Source: Enoplolaimus lenunculus
Lineage: Eukaryota > Nematoda > Enoplea > Enoplida > Thoracostomopsidae
DNA: 64,000 nt
NCBI GenBank assembly: GCA_030248215.1
Contig: JASANG010001904.1
Span: forward strand, 62,001-126,000
Reading direction: 5' to 3'
Positions 12,501 through 23,003 of this stretch are shown here, piece by piece (position 1 is the stretch's first letter; every line of letters begins with the position of its first letter). The position numbers and the translations under genes are program-made. The notes under the pieces were generated by a model, which had not been told where the DNA came from, did no database searches, and worked only from the letters and a program-made list of their open reading frames with translations.

Positions 12501-15500
12501 CCACTGCCCACCCTGGCCATGAATCCGCGCCAAGACTTCATTTCAAGTTAACGCTAGTACAACTTATAACCAATTTAAAATGTTTTTATGACCAGAGCAG
12601 ATATATTGCTGTACTGTACGACCCAGTATGTACGCAATAGCAGATAATATATTGTTGTCATGTACGAACCAGTAGGTACGTAACACTCAAAGGCATGTAA
12701 ATCTGTGTTTCACGTGTCTAAAAATCTCTGGTCGACGTTCCGGCTTAAATTTTGTGTGCACTTAAATGGAGGAAAGGACACAAAACTGACTATTCTGATG
12801 ATAAATTTGAGCCTAGACATTCATTGAAGTTGGTTCAAACTACAAGTTGTTTATCAATTGACGAAATTGGCTCTCTGCCGAAAATTTGATAGAATTATAT
12901 TGTTATATAACATGAGTAGCCCGCTGTGCAAAACTGATGGAGCGTTTTACACAAAGTGTACAAATGGTACTGAGTTTTTTCAATGGCATGCATTTAGACC
13001 GAATGCATTTTGCAAGAAATTTTACTTGTTTATTCTGTTTTTTGAAAACAATCTACTTCGGTGACGAACATTACGTATCTCTGTATCTAAAATCCTAGGT
13101 TCTATATATTTAATGCCATATGTATGCAGTGTAAAACATGTAAATTGTTTATATTGTTGAAACTTTAAGTAATCATTACGCTACTTATTTGTACCGTGTG
13201 AACCAATATTACGGATTCTATAATTGCAGTCATTCCACTTTTTACAACTTGCGTTTGGTTTTATTTATCTAAGACTTTTGCATTATCATCCGCAGTTGTT
13301 GTGCAGGACAGATAAAGTTTATGCACGCGTTTATATATCTAGTAGAATGAAAACTTTGATTATTTTATTTTATTATACAAAGTTGTAGTATTTTAATAAA
13401 GTTTTATCTGCGTACCGTTGCCAACTATGATAGACCACACCGACCATACTTTGCGAGTAAAAACAAGAGTTCAACCGTTCACCCTGTTAGTAACAAGTTG
13501 AATAAAACTGCTTAAGTTTAAAGCGCAAATTAGGCTATCTAATAGCGAAGCAGCACCCTAACTTCACAGATCTGCTGTATAATATCATTGCGACGTTGAA
13601 CTGAGTTGGCAATCAATGAAGCATGAGATTCGTAAGACTGCTGAAGTGCTCGCTCCAACTCTGAATAATTTCGTCTTTTATCTTCCTAGAACCAATAAGA
13701 TCTGCTTGGGCCGTTTCATCCATGAAAAAGTTAAACAAAAACATTTCATGCGTTTGAGCAGCGCCGAAAATTAAATATTTTGGTTCATAGTATAATGTCG
13801 TAAACAGAGACTGTTCTATGTGTTATATTGATTGTACGTCGAAGTGTTTAATGTTACTGCTTAGAAAAATGTTTGCTACTCCCAAAGCATAAAAATGTGG
13901 TTACTAAGTAGCCATTAGCTTCATTTAAATCGACTACAAAACTGCAAATTGGAAACAGTGAAGTTAATACAAATCCAAAGCTAATTAAAACTAACCGTAA
14001 CTGAACTCTTTTTCTTGTCACCCAAGAAGGTTGCAGTGCAAACGCTACCTGTTCGCCATTTCCCTGAAGGATTCGTGTCAGCTTTAGCTGCTCCCGAGAC
14101 AGGTGCCGATAGCAACTCGAGAATGGCCTTTGACGGAGGAACGTAATCTGCATCAGCATGGTCACACAAAAATTGCATTACCCTCGATGTGCCAGATTGG
14201 CAAACTTCTAAAATGAAAAAAATAAACCAATATATGAAATCTTAAATAATTCAGAACTATTATTTACGCTGTCCGAAAACTCAAGAGTATTTAACACTGG
14301 AGCCTCAATGTTTGATGCCCAAAATGTTTTGTGTCAAGGACTTATTTTCAGAAAAAGATAAGTCAGGTTACGACGCTTATAACCAGATATAAGAATTTTT
14401 CACAAAGTCTATACACATTAGAGCTGCAACATTTAAAAATAAATACCCGGCCTGGAATTTTTAAGACTGCAAACTCGGACCCAGACCCGTAATTTTTAAC
14501 AATACAAACCCAGACCCGGAAACTGAACATAATCTTTTTTCTTAAAGATAGGAAAGAACTTCTGCCTCCATCGATATTCTAGCAGCTCAGAGTGTGTAGT
14601 TATCTTAAGAGACATGTTGGGAGTGTTTTGTTTTCAATATATTTGACACAGTTAGCTTTGGTTGTGCAACTATCTGATAAACTCTTTAACCTATTTAATT
14701 TAGTTACGATACAGTTACTATTCAGAATATAAGTGCGGCATGTTAAAATCATTAAGCTACTTTTATTCCGGGTATTCTGCCCTGGTATTTTTGTAATACA
14801 GGGCTTCGGATACGGAATGATTTGTGGTGAAAACCGGACCCGGAATTTCTTGAAGCGAAAACCTGTCCCCGGAGCCGGAATTTTTCGGCGAAATTACCCA
14901 GAATAACCGGAATACCCGAGCCCGGATGCAACTCATGTAAATAATATAATTTTTACAAATTAGTTTTACGTGGATCACGTTTGAACTTGATTATCACTAC
15001 GGGCAATTTTTCGAATAACGTATAGTGATGGCTTCGAATTATGCACCCAAATTTACACAAGTATGAGTACTGAAAAGCGAAATGTGCGAAAAGTAAGGCA
15101 ACATTTTAGCATTAAAACACATTAATAGTAGCTAAAAATTATTACACACGATGGTTCTTAGATCTTCCAGACTATACGTCAATCATTACACACAGCTTAA
15201 GTTTGATTGCGAATTATTAAATGCAAATGTTTTGACAAAAGTTTTCACGCGTCGATACTTAATCTCCACAGGGCTAGTCTATTACTGGCACATCACACAA
15301 CTGGTTGCTGAAGGAGAAGCATGCCGTTGTTAGACTAGTTATAGTTACATACCTGGTGACGGAAACTGCATTTGTTCGCAATCAACAACAAGTGATTCCA
15401 AACAACGACATCTCCATAAATTGCACGGAAGCGTGTGAATTTTGTTGAACGAAATATCCAGAGTTCTAAGGCTCACAAGTTCACTTACAGTATCAGGCAA

Positions 15501-18500
15501 TTGTTCCAGCTTGTTTTCTAAAGTTTTCATAAGTTACCAAAATTGCATCGTCCACAAGGGATACGTAAGAACAACAGATCATACAAACAAAACTGACCTT
15601 GAGTACTGAGTCATGACCATCAAATCTAATATGTCTTAATTTGCAGACGTGATGAAATGCTATGACTCTAGGGATATTAAATAGAAACAATTTCGAAAAA
15701 CGCTACGTATGTTAATGAACACTTATTATTAATGATCAACATATGCTAACCACATAATGATAGTTATATGACGAAAGATCAACAAATACAAAGTCCGTCA
15801 TATAAAAGAAATCTGCGATATAAAAACATGGGAATTTTAAAAAGCATAGATATTTTTTGTTTTAGACTCGAATACATAATTTACTTTTAACATTAAGCGT
15901 CTGAAGCATGTGCAAACACCCGATGCTTTCAGGAATCTCTGACAATTTATTATTTTCAATATTCAAAATCTGAAAATAATTTTAGAATATGACGCCTATA
16001 ACTACTTTATTAACGGCACAGGCAAATTTTGGTAAAAGGTACAAATACACCAAAACAATAATTTAATTTCGTTCAAGTTCCTTCAAAATGGTTAACGTCG
16101 AACAAGTAATATGCAGCTCTTGTATACATCCGCGTCAACCCAACCGGAGCCTCGTCGCACAAAAACATTCAAGTAATTGAAAGAGTAGTGCTGAAATAGG
16201 TTTGAATATAATCGTGCAAAAAGACCTTTTTAGGGATAGACCAAGACTGTTATTTGTAAGTTGGTGGTCAGCCAGATCTGAAAGAGGGCATGTGAACCTT
16301 AACGGCGGGCTTGGTACGTAATATCTTTATTTGAACATGAATAACTGATGTATATACCCTTCCAAGCATAGGACTTTCTGTGCATGCAAACGTAATGTTC
16401 ATAAACTCACCTGCAAACCAAAAACTTGCCCAATCGACGGCGGAAGGTATCGCAGTTTATTGTTTGAAACATCGAGGACCTAAAATTATCCGTTTTATAA
16501 ATTGCAAATATTTTCCATTCGCTAAAAGCTCAAAAAGGCTTCAACGTGCCCACCCAGCTCGTATCTCGTGTGACAAATAAGTTTACTCATACGATTTACA
16601 AACGAATAACCGGTCACGAAAACTACAACTAGAGTTGCATCGGGGTTCCGGTCCGGGCATTTCCGATGATGAGTTTTCTTTCCTTCATTATTTCTCTCAG
16701 ACTTGTCTAAGCTTTTGAATAACTAGCTGGTACATAAATGTCAGAACTTCTAGCTCGCTTCTTTACCTGGCGTTATACTCTCCTGAAACGGTCGAGCTTT
16801 CGTCACTTAGCTGGAATTGTCATTTTCGAGTTCGACTATAACTCGAGAGAAATGGGAAGCATTTTCGGCGCCGCATTTCAGTGTGTCTACATAAATTATC
16901 TCTCGTCAGGAACTTCTGGGTTCGCCAGTTGTGAACTCAGCCTATATTTTCCTGACCTTCAGACCTCACTTATCAGCCCGTGGCTACCCATCCTTAACTC
17001 ATGATTATAATCTCACGGCCCGGAGACACCACAAGCCTGGTCCTACTGCTAGAAGGTATATAAATACAAAATCTATATTTTAACGGTTTATTCTAAAAAT
17101 TTCATGACGTGTTTTATTTCATATCTTTTAGGACCAAGTTCAACTTTATGTTATTGAAAGCCTGGGTTCTTAACTGTTCTGTTCTAAATAGAAAAAAACC
17201 AGCGCATGCGTACCCTTAAACAAGTCAACATATTGAACTTTTCGTACGATCCTTCTTCTTTTAAACAACTGAGATCATTATTCGTAAGTATAAGTGCCTA
17301 CAATTGAAATAGCAATCACATAAATTTATATAGAACAGGATACGATACACTGCAAATGAAAAATGTCTTTTCGAATAACAAACTTCCTATCCCATTAAGG
17401 ATATATTTCATAATATAAACGTCCAACAATAATTACGTTTCACTAAGCCTGCGTATAGTTGGATAAGTGATCACCAGATTTATTCCAGCTATAAATTGAA
17501 TTGTTTATGGCCAAAGGGCCACAAGTTTCACGAGTTAATGACATTTACCAGAAACTAGATAAGCAAACAATACTGTTCAAGTACATACGTTTGTAAAATA
17601 TTACTTTATATACCTCTTTCAATAAGACACGAAACATGGAATAAGTGCCCGGCGGAATCTGAAAAAACTCAAAAGATGAAAACGTGTATATGTAAAAGGT
17701 TCATGTGCCGTTTGGGTGTGACAGAAACATGAAACATATATAAGTTCATTTTGAGTTGAATAGCAGATTAGATAGATACGTATATAGACATCGATATAAA
17801 GAGACCTCGAGGACTTAAGACACAGCTGGTCCGTTACACAGTCTCTAAAAACTAGAATAAATAAAACTAAAACCTTGATGAATGACACTGTTATGAACCT
17901 ATTCATTCAGTTTCTTTATATTAGTGTCAATATGCAAAGTAAGTTTACTTAGTAGGTATCTAGCCATCAAAAACTTTAAACTACCAGAACAATCGATACT
18001 GTTTGAAAACTGCGTATGTAATACTGATTTCCAAGTCGGTACCATGCAATTTAAAAAAATTAAAAAACATAAGCCTAATTTCAGATTTGACATACTGATT
18101 TTCATAATACAGTAAATATTCCTCATCTGTTCATTGCGTTTTTTATTTTTCATGCAATTAAAGCGGTCTCACCATACTTCTGCGGTTACATTTACAAACC
18201 TGAGTAATTCCACAATTAGAGAGATCAAACATATTTCCAGGGCAATCAACAGCCTAAAAACAAAACCATAATAAAATGCACATGGGAATTGTAAATCAAT
18301 ATGGAAACAGTACGTTCTGAAAATTGAGGCAAAACTGCTCTGCGAACCTATTTTAAAATTGTACTTCTACGGCTGAATACTAGTTAAGCATCGCGTTGAC
18401 ACGCATACCTGGTTTTTCGCTCGCAAGCTTTCTTAAACTGCTGCGCACCAAGTTTAGACCCTACACAAGCAGCGTCATCTCCAGGCGGAGCAGCCTGATA

Positions 18501-18596
18501 TACCCTAACCACAGCCCTGTAACTAACCAACTGCCATTGATGTTCGAGCTTCGCCGTAGAATCGGTGGTAGTTTTCTTTTTGGCGAAAAAAGGCAT
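1023..18596 (-). CDS. LRSAM1: LRSAM1-type E3 ubiquitin ligase (LRR, coiled coil, SAM, RING), 20 coding exons
   Basis: LRSAM1 is a RING E3 ligase that ubiquitinates TSG101 and acts in ESCRT cargo sorting and in ubiquitination of intracellular bacteria. I rebuilt 20 coding exons with GT-AG junctions that stay in phase throughout. They give 765 residues, against 723 in human. Order: MPFFAKKK start, leucine-rich repeats (about residues 40-190), long coiled coil (about 250-580), SAM (about 588-647), C3HC4 RING (694-728) and a PSAP motif (751-754). Domain order and many exon joins align with the human protein as I recall it, for example LPDTVSELVSLRTLDIS and LTQLELQQQKL. The start is the first ATG, at 18594-18596, and its MPFF context matches the family. 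The stop is TGA at 1023-1025. Introns run from about 0.2 to 4.3 kb and are full of repeats. Exon coordinates are in the three block entries. Exact 5' UTR unknown. Confidence 0.93.
1586..1652. repeat. CTTAAG-rich hairpin in LRSAM1 intron 19
   Basis: Left arm 1586-1602 (CTAAGTATTTACTTAAG) and right arm 1610-1627 are inverted copies around a 7-base loop. A further half copy (1631-1652) follows. It could fold as a perfect-looking stem of 17 pairs, and it lies well away from both splice sites. Confidence 0.7.
2760..3270. repeat. Inverted-arm minisatellite in LRSAM1 intron 18
   Basis: Two arms meet near 2946. The left arm (about 2760-2945) is almost only A and C on the plus strand, built from CCAACCACC-like units. 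The right arm (2947-3270) is G and T rich, built from AACAACGTTGGGG-like units of about 13 to 18 bases with an AACGTT palindrome inside. The arms are roughly reverse complements, so the block can fold back on itself. Runs of GGGG spaced closely also allow G-quadruplexes on the plus strand. Long proline, threonine or glycine reading frames here are by-products of the repeat. Confidence 0.85.
4548..4776. repeat. Four degenerate tandem copies of a 57-60 bp unit
   Basis: The unit reads approximately CTGAGG-GAAAATTGTAACGTAGGGACC followed by an ATTTTATCACAAAA stretch. Four copies vary by substitutions and small indels. A related sequence in reverse orientation lies near 36330-36420, also next to a CGGATCCAG motif, so the array is probably the inside of a dispersed element. 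It lies in LRSAM1 intron 17. Confidence 0.65.
5704..6087 (-). mobile_element. LINE RNase H domain fragment
   Basis: A 127-codon open frame contains NKVFLVWFKGNSANYGNDMVDQ followed by LVRIGGP. This matches the pattern of the RNase H domain in I and Jockey group LINEs, where NKV-LVWVPGHSGI-GNE-AD-LAR-G is typical. The G-H-S of that motif reads G-N-S here and the E of GNE reads D in GND, so the domain looks decayed. No reverse transcriptase or ends are visible nearby. It lies in LRSAM1 intron 17 in the same direction as the gene. Confidence 0.5.
6262..6628. mobile_element. hAT-like non-autonomous element, 367 bp
   Basis: Starts CAGGGACGG and ends CCATCCCTG, an inverted pair, and is flanked by 8-base sequences TCTATATA (6254-6261) and TCAATGTA (6629-6636) that agree at 6 of 8 positions. 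Inside, GGTCTCGGTC near the left and GAGACCGAGACC near the right extend the inverted repeat. CAGGG ends with 8-bp duplications are typical of hAT elements. No transposase is present. Confidence 0.7.
7426..7626 (-). other. Unassigned open reading frame in LRSAM1 intron 17
   Basis: A 66-codon frame with a basic start (EPKKFKRKNFKTKRD) and an apparent helical segment (EIRCKMRDYTEQLKYVAHIL). Its composition looks more protein-like than the surrounding intron, and an overlapping frame continues with TDDEIVEVEMRVGSVAPIVE before a stop. I do not recognise it. It could be an exon of a nested gene, a decayed pseudogene or chance. The only weak likeness I can offer is to the end of geminin-type coiled coils (QYMAEL against KYVAHI), which is not enough to name it. 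Confidence 0.25.
7872..13685 (-). CDS. LRSAM1: LRSAM1 exons 9-17: coiled-coil region
   Basis: Exons: 13563-13685, 11925-12012, 11596-11737, 11323-11393, 10838-10937, 9270-9432, 8649-8729, 8314-8409, 7872-7970. They encode residues 262-582, rich in E, K, Q and R with heptad spacing. Diagnostic matches are LVEQELTKLTQLELQQQKL (exon 15), CEQRVELSCLLMELMREKD (exon 16) and YWLAQYQRLIDAKPQSL (exon 17), each with a clear human counterpart. All donors and acceptors are canonical (for example exon 12 ends in GTAAGT and exon 10 in GTGAGT), and split codons join cleanly. In the family this region forms dimers and spaces the repeats from the ligase end. The intron between exons 13 and 14 holds the truncated LINE. 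Confidence 0.9.
9889..10621 (-). mobile_element. 5'-truncated LINE (I/Jockey-like) with 13-bp target duplication
   Basis: Identical ATGTCTGTTTAGT sequences flank the insert at 9876-9888 and 10622-10634. Reading on the minus strand, it carries the reverse transcriptase thumb (VLNYGAPVWSPGLSSSRWQE) and the family's C-terminal zinc-knuckle end (KLAQLRAGYSSILNNYLAKI, then ACPLC and HLFNCPANPTSLTPEALW). The two parts are in different frames, so at least one frameshift lies near 10445. The 3' tail has TTACAACATCAACAAC. The copy is dead on arrival (5' truncated), but the exact duplication suggests it is fairly recent. It sits between LRSAM1 exons 13 and 14. Confidence 0.88.
12597..12684. repeat. Two tandem copies of a ~43 bp unit in LRSAM1 intron 9
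   Basis: Each copy has AGCAGATA(A)TAT followed by ATTGCTGT or ATTGTTGT, then TGTACGA(C/A)CCAGTA and GTACG. About 80 percent identical by eye. No function evident. Confidence 0.6.
13996..18596 (-). CDS. LRSAM1: LRSAM1 exons 1-8: N-terminus and leucine-rich repeats
   Basis: Exons in transcript order: 18528-18596, 18200-18253, 17614-17658, 17214-17297, 16411-16479, 15885-15969, 15353-15517, 13996-14207. They encode residues 1-261. Repeat cores visible include VLDVSNNKLRYLPPSIG, ILNIENNKLSEIPESIG and the run NKLEQLPDTV. Exon 8 begins EVCQSGTSRVMQFLCDH and carries YVPPSK, matching the family's segment after the repeats. Its end is less certain. A donor at ACA/GTAGCG would leave the wrong phase, whereas the downstream ACG/GTTAGT donor joins exon 9 in phase 0 and adds GSVCTATFLGDKKKSSVT. 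I chose the latter. In exon 1 the donor TTG/GTTAGT is preferred for the same reason over an apparent open frame running on to 18384. Confidence 0.9.
14414..14938. mobile_element. CCCGG-rich dispersed element in LRSAM1 intron 7
   Basis: The left edge reads GAGCTGCAAC and the right edge reads GGATGCAACTC, an inverted pair. The arms are rich in CCCGGACCC and CCCGGAA units pointing in opposite directions, with unrelated AT-rich sequence between. The same style recurs at 25579-25880, and a left edge alone is at 16630. Probably a hAT-related non-autonomous family, though I see no clean target duplication here. Confidence 0.5.
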
Positions 18597-19206
18597 TAGT
18601 TATTTCATTTGTATTTTTGCTTTGTAAACTAATTTTTATATTGGAAAACTGTTATATATAGGTACTTTTCTGGTAAATTCTATTCAGCAGGGCTCCACCA
18701 TAACTCCTGTTTAAGCGGAATTCCTGCAAAATCTCAGTTCAGTTCATGTTCCTGTTCCTGCATTCAAAGATGCAGGAACCGGAATTTTTACGGTTTTGTT
18801 ATTCATAATCATTTAAATCTTGGAAACTTTGCGTTTAAAAAATTGTTATTTCGAAATGTTTATTTTTGCAACTAGTTCAATTTTGTTAATAAGCTTTAAA
18901 TTAAAAGTCTGATGTGTTTCGCAATACTTGATAAAGAAAACCTGAATGCTCGATTGACAAAGCATTTACATGGGCATCGTATATATTTTATTTATACGCT
19001 TCAGAAATTCATGAGATTTCACGAATTGTCACAAACAGGATATTTTCAGGAACAACCGGACTCAGTTAAGCTGTAAGCACTCAGAACTAAAACCATCGTA
19101 CCTTAACCTACTCAACTTATCACATGGTGACCACAACAGGGGCGCACCGGCCAAACTGCCGCGCTGAAACAAAAGTTCCACAATTAACAATCCAGGAACT
19201 ACCTTG

Positions 19207-19570
19207 CAGGGTGGCACCGAATCCACGATTTGACCAAATCCGAATCCGGATCCAGTGCTAATTTGCCGAATCCGAATCCTGCATGTTGCAAATTTCAGAT
19301 ATATCTATAATTTGTTTCAGAATATCAACGCAATGCCAGCCGTAAAACTTTTAACACGTTAATATATTTCGTCCCGCCAGTTCTGAGATTTTTCACCTGA
19401 AATAAAAAATATTGATTTTTATAGCAAGGTATTTAAAAATTTTATTGCTTAAAAATGAAAAAGTTATTGCCGAACTTTGTTGGATTCGGCTTTTCCACAA
19501 CCAAATCCGAATCCGAACCTCAAATTTTTGTAGAATTCAAATACGAATCCGGACCTTTGTTGCCACCCTG
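19207..19570. mobile_element. hAT-like non-autonomous element, 364 bp
   Basis: Begins CAGGGTGGCACCGAATCC and ends GGACCTTTGTTGCCACCCTG. Flanks CTACCTTG (19199-19206) and CCACCCTG (19571-19578) agree at 6 of 8. The arms carry CCGAATCCG-like units in opposite directions. Intergenic, upstream of LRSAM1. Confidence 0.65.
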
Positions 19571-20454
19571 CCACCCTGTAGAAAAAACGGGGGATGTCAC
19601 ATGCGGCTTCAAGGTAAGGAGGCAACTTAAACCTCATGCTGAAGCTGCACATCGGTAACACGCTGATGCATATGTGGTGCCTTTAAATGCAGATGCGGCA
19701 AAACATGGAAGCACCATAATGCATGACTATAACTTGGAGGATATTATAAGGCACAAAACAGGAAAAATCACCAGATAATTGTGAGGCGGTGTGGCTCACA
19801 GGTGCACGCTAGACTGAGAATCATTCGGCCATGGATCATGGCATAGAAATCTCATAAGAACGCCCTCATTATCTCCTGCAAGCACTCAGAGCAACCTTCG
19901 TATCCTAGCCTATATAACTTACCACATGTGGTTTTAAAAACGTAATTCATTTAAAAATATAATTTACATGCCATGAGAAAATTGCGACTCAATTTGTGCT
20001 CACTAGTTGTACAAACACAACTCTAGTTGTAAAACCTATGAATACAAGTTTACCGCCTGACCTAGGATCTAATGACGACGCTTTTTCTGTAGAAGTTTAC
20101 GCATAAAACACAGAGGGGAACCATGCGCAACCTTCAATTCAAACAGAATTGCTAACCACGGATTTTAGGATCCTTATATATACTAGCTAGCTGTTTTAGG
20201 CATTTCATCCAAGTTCAAAATGTTCTTCTGTGTACAAACCAAGCCTAAATATAAGAGTATATTATGGAAGGTAAGAACAATTTCTGACTGTAGTGAAACA
20301 ACGGTTCTCTAAATTCTAACACTTCACTAAGCCTTCAACACCTAAATCCAGGAATAAAAACCAGTCTACGCACAACCCTAAATTCTGAATCTAACTGAAG
20401 CCTTAGCCCTAGCCTAACTCTATTAAGCGAAACTTAACCTCACAGGCTGACAGG

Positions 20455-20804
20455 CAGGGTACAACCGGAGGTCTGCCACCGCCACCGGTTCCAGCTCCGG
20501 TAGAATTATTGCCATAGGTTCCGGCCATTTAGATAGTAAACTTTTGCATATGTGTGCAAAATTTAACTGTTTAATAGCGTGTTTCGTTTTACTTTTGTCA
20601 CAATTTTCAGGAAAGAATATCCGAAATTTCGCAGAAAATTAGCGTAAGCCAAACAACTTATAACAACATATTGCAGATACTAGCTGATAACCAAACCACC
20701 ATTTTTACTACCTATTCTCGCCTCGCCTATGCTTCGGCTCCGACTCCGGCTTGGCAAGTTTCGTTGATCCGAAACCGGCATTTTTCACCTCCGGTTGCAC
20801 CCTG
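20455..20804. mobile_element. hAT-like non-autonomous element, 350 bp, perfect 8-bp duplication
   Basis: Ends CAGGGTACAACCGGAGG and CCTCCGGTTGCACCCTG are inverted, with one mismatch in the first 17 bases. CTGACAGG is repeated exactly on both sides (20447-20454, 20805-20812). The interior holds CCGGTTCC and GGCTCCG runs near the ends and an AT-rich centre. It is the best-preserved reference for the family seen at 35728, 36638, 45874, 47152 and in decayed form near 58500. Confidence 0.88.
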
Positions 20805-21023
20805 CTGACAGGCGGTGCATTAATAATCATGGTTAATGTGCGCCGTACACAGTCGTAGCCAGGGTACAAATATGTCGTAGCCCAGGGCTATTAACAACCA
20901 CTCGTTTAAGCGCTACTTCAACGAAAATTTTTCGTCTACTCTACCTCAACACGAGACATTGTATTCGATAAAGGTCGTCTTATTTTCCACGGACAGCAAT
21001 ATACGAGGAGTACACACAAGAAA

Positions 21024-21230
21024 GACGCTGTCACAACTATCGGACTGTCCCAACTGTCCCACAGTAACAACTGTTCAACAGTCCAACTGTCCCGCTGTCC
21101 CAACTGGCCAACTGGCCACTGTCCCAACTGTCCCTTTGTACCAACTGTGCGACTATCTCAACTGTCCCATTATCAAACCTGTTCCAACAGACCCAACACG
21201 CTGTCCCAATTGTCCCAACTGTTCCAACAG
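21024..21230. repeat. Left (C-rich) arm of the GGGACAGTTG satellite
   Basis: Units of CAACTGTCCC with variants such as CAACTGGCC and CCGCTGTCC. This is the reverse complement of the much longer array to the right, so the two arms point at each other across the MITE at 21231-21439. Confidence 0.85.
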
Positions 21231-21439
21231 TTCTCATGTTATAGAACAGGACCGTATTCCTGTGGGGCTGCAATAGAGTCCGTGTAAGCTTTAGACTAAT
21301 TTGTTGCTTAGGCTTAAGCTTAGGCTTAACTTAGGCTTGGGAATAAGGTAACGCTTGAGGCTTAGGCTTAGGCTTAGGCTTGGACCTAGGCTAAAAATAT
21401 GCTTATGCTAGTGTTCTGGCCCTTTTCTATACATGGGCC
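21231..21439. mobile_element. TTAGGC-bearing MITE, copy inside the satellite (inverted)
   Basis: The right end CTATACATGGGCC is intact. The left end is worn (TTCTCATGTTATAGAACAGG against GGCCCATGTATAGAACAGGG). The interior is (CTTAGG)n with a spacer, here with the G-rich strand on plus, opposite to most other copies. It occupies the loop between the two satellite arms. No clean target duplication. Confidence 0.7.
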
Positions 21440-23003
21440 GTTCGGACAGTTGGGACAGTTAGGACAACGGGACAGCGAAACAGTTGGACAGCAGGACAGT
21501 TGAGGCTGTTCAGACAATTAATACAGTGGGGCAGTTAGGACAGTAGACAGTTGGGATAGCGGAACAGTAAGGACAGTTGGGACAGCGGGACAGTTGGGAC
21601 AGTTCATACAACGGGACAGTTAGGACAGCGGGACAGTTTGGACAGTTGAGAAAGCAAGAAAGGTGGAACAGTGGGACAGCTGGAACAGTTGGGCAGTTGG
21701 CACAGTGGCGACAGCTTGGACAGCGTTACAGTTGGGACAGCTGAGACAGCGGGACAGTTGAGACAGTTGGGACAGCGGGACAGTTTAGACAGTTGAGACC
21801 GTGGGCCAGTTGGTGCATTTGGGAAAGTTGGGACAGTAGGACAGTTGGGACACTGGAACAGTTGGAACAGCTGGGGCAGCGGGACAGTTGGTGCATTTGG
21901 GAAAGTTGAGACAGCGAGACAGTTGGGACAGCGGGACAGTTGAGATAGCGGGACAGTTGGGACTGTTGGGACAGCAAGACAGTTGGTTCAGTTTTGAAAG
22001 TTGGGTCAGTGAGACAGTTGGGTCCATGAGACAGTTGGGACACCGAAACAGTTGAGACAGCGGAACAGTTGGGGGACAGTTTGGACAGTTGAGACAGCAA
22101 GAAAGTTGGGGCAGTGGGACATTTGGGACAGCTGAGACAGTGCGGCAGATGGGTCAGGGACAGCTGGACAGTTGGGACAGTTGGGAGGGACAGCGGGACA
22201 GTTGGGACAGTGCGACAGCTTGGACAGCGGAACGGTTGGGTCAGCTGAGACAGTGGCGACAGCTTGGACAGTTGGGCAGTTGGCACAGTGGCGACAGCTT
22301 GGACAGCGTTACAGTTGGGACAGCTGAGACAGCGGGACAGTTGAGACAGTTGGGACAGCGGGACAGTTTAGACAGTTGAGACCGTGGGCCAGTTGGTGCA
22401 TTTGGGAAAGTTGGGACAGTAGGACAGTTGGGACACTGGAACTGTTGGAACAGCTGGGGCAGCGGGGCAGTTGGTGCATTTGGGAAAGTTGAGACAGCGA
22501 GACAGTTCGGACAGCGGAACAGTTGAGATAGCGGGACAGTTGGGACTGTTGGGACAGCAAGACAGTTGGTTCAGTTTTGAAAGTTGGGTCAGTGAGACAG
22601 TTGGGTCCATGAGACAGTTGGGACACCGAAACAGTTGAGACAGCGGAACAGTTGGGACAGCGGGACAGTTTGGACAGTTGAGACAGCAAGAAAGTTGGGG
22701 CAGTGGGACATTTGGGACAGCTGAGACAGTGCGGCAGATGGGTCAGGGACAGCTGGACAGTTGGGACAGTTGGGAGGGACAGCAGGACAGTTGGGACAGT
22801 GGCGACAGCTTGGACAGCGGGACGGTTGGGTAAGCTGAGACAGCGAGACAGTTGGAAAAGTTGTGACAGTGCGACAGGTGGACTCCGGAACTGTTGGGAC
22901 AGCTGGGGCAGCGGGACAGTGGACAGTTGAAACAGCGGGACCGTTGGGACAGTGGGACAGTTTGGACAGTTGAGACAGCGGGACAGTTGGGACTGTTGGG
23001 ACA
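21440..23003. repeat. Right (G-rich) arm of the GGGACAGTTG satellite with a ~585-bp higher-order duplication
   Basis: Roughly 1.56 kb of 10-base units (GGGACAGTTG, with GGGACAGCG and similar variants). Within it, a stretch from about 21690 recurs 583 bases later (landmark GGGCAGTTGGCACAGTGGCG at 21691 and 22274). The offset drifts to 589 by 22740, showing a small indel. Landmarks such as GGGCCAGTTGGTGCATTTGG occur in both copies. The long serine-, cysteine- and proline-rich reading frames are repeat artefacts. Confidence 0.88.

Noticed and set aside
16738-17004. 88-codon plus frame with hydrophobic segments
   Set aside because: Lies in LRSAM1 intron 4 on the opposite strand, beside a CCGG-type element edge. 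No recognisable domain.
18384-18527. Continuation of the LRSAM1 first frame to CQRDA
   Set aside because: A phase-0 donor TTG/GTTAGT gives the family sequence when joined to exon 2. The later CCAG/GTATGC donor puts exon 2 out of frame.
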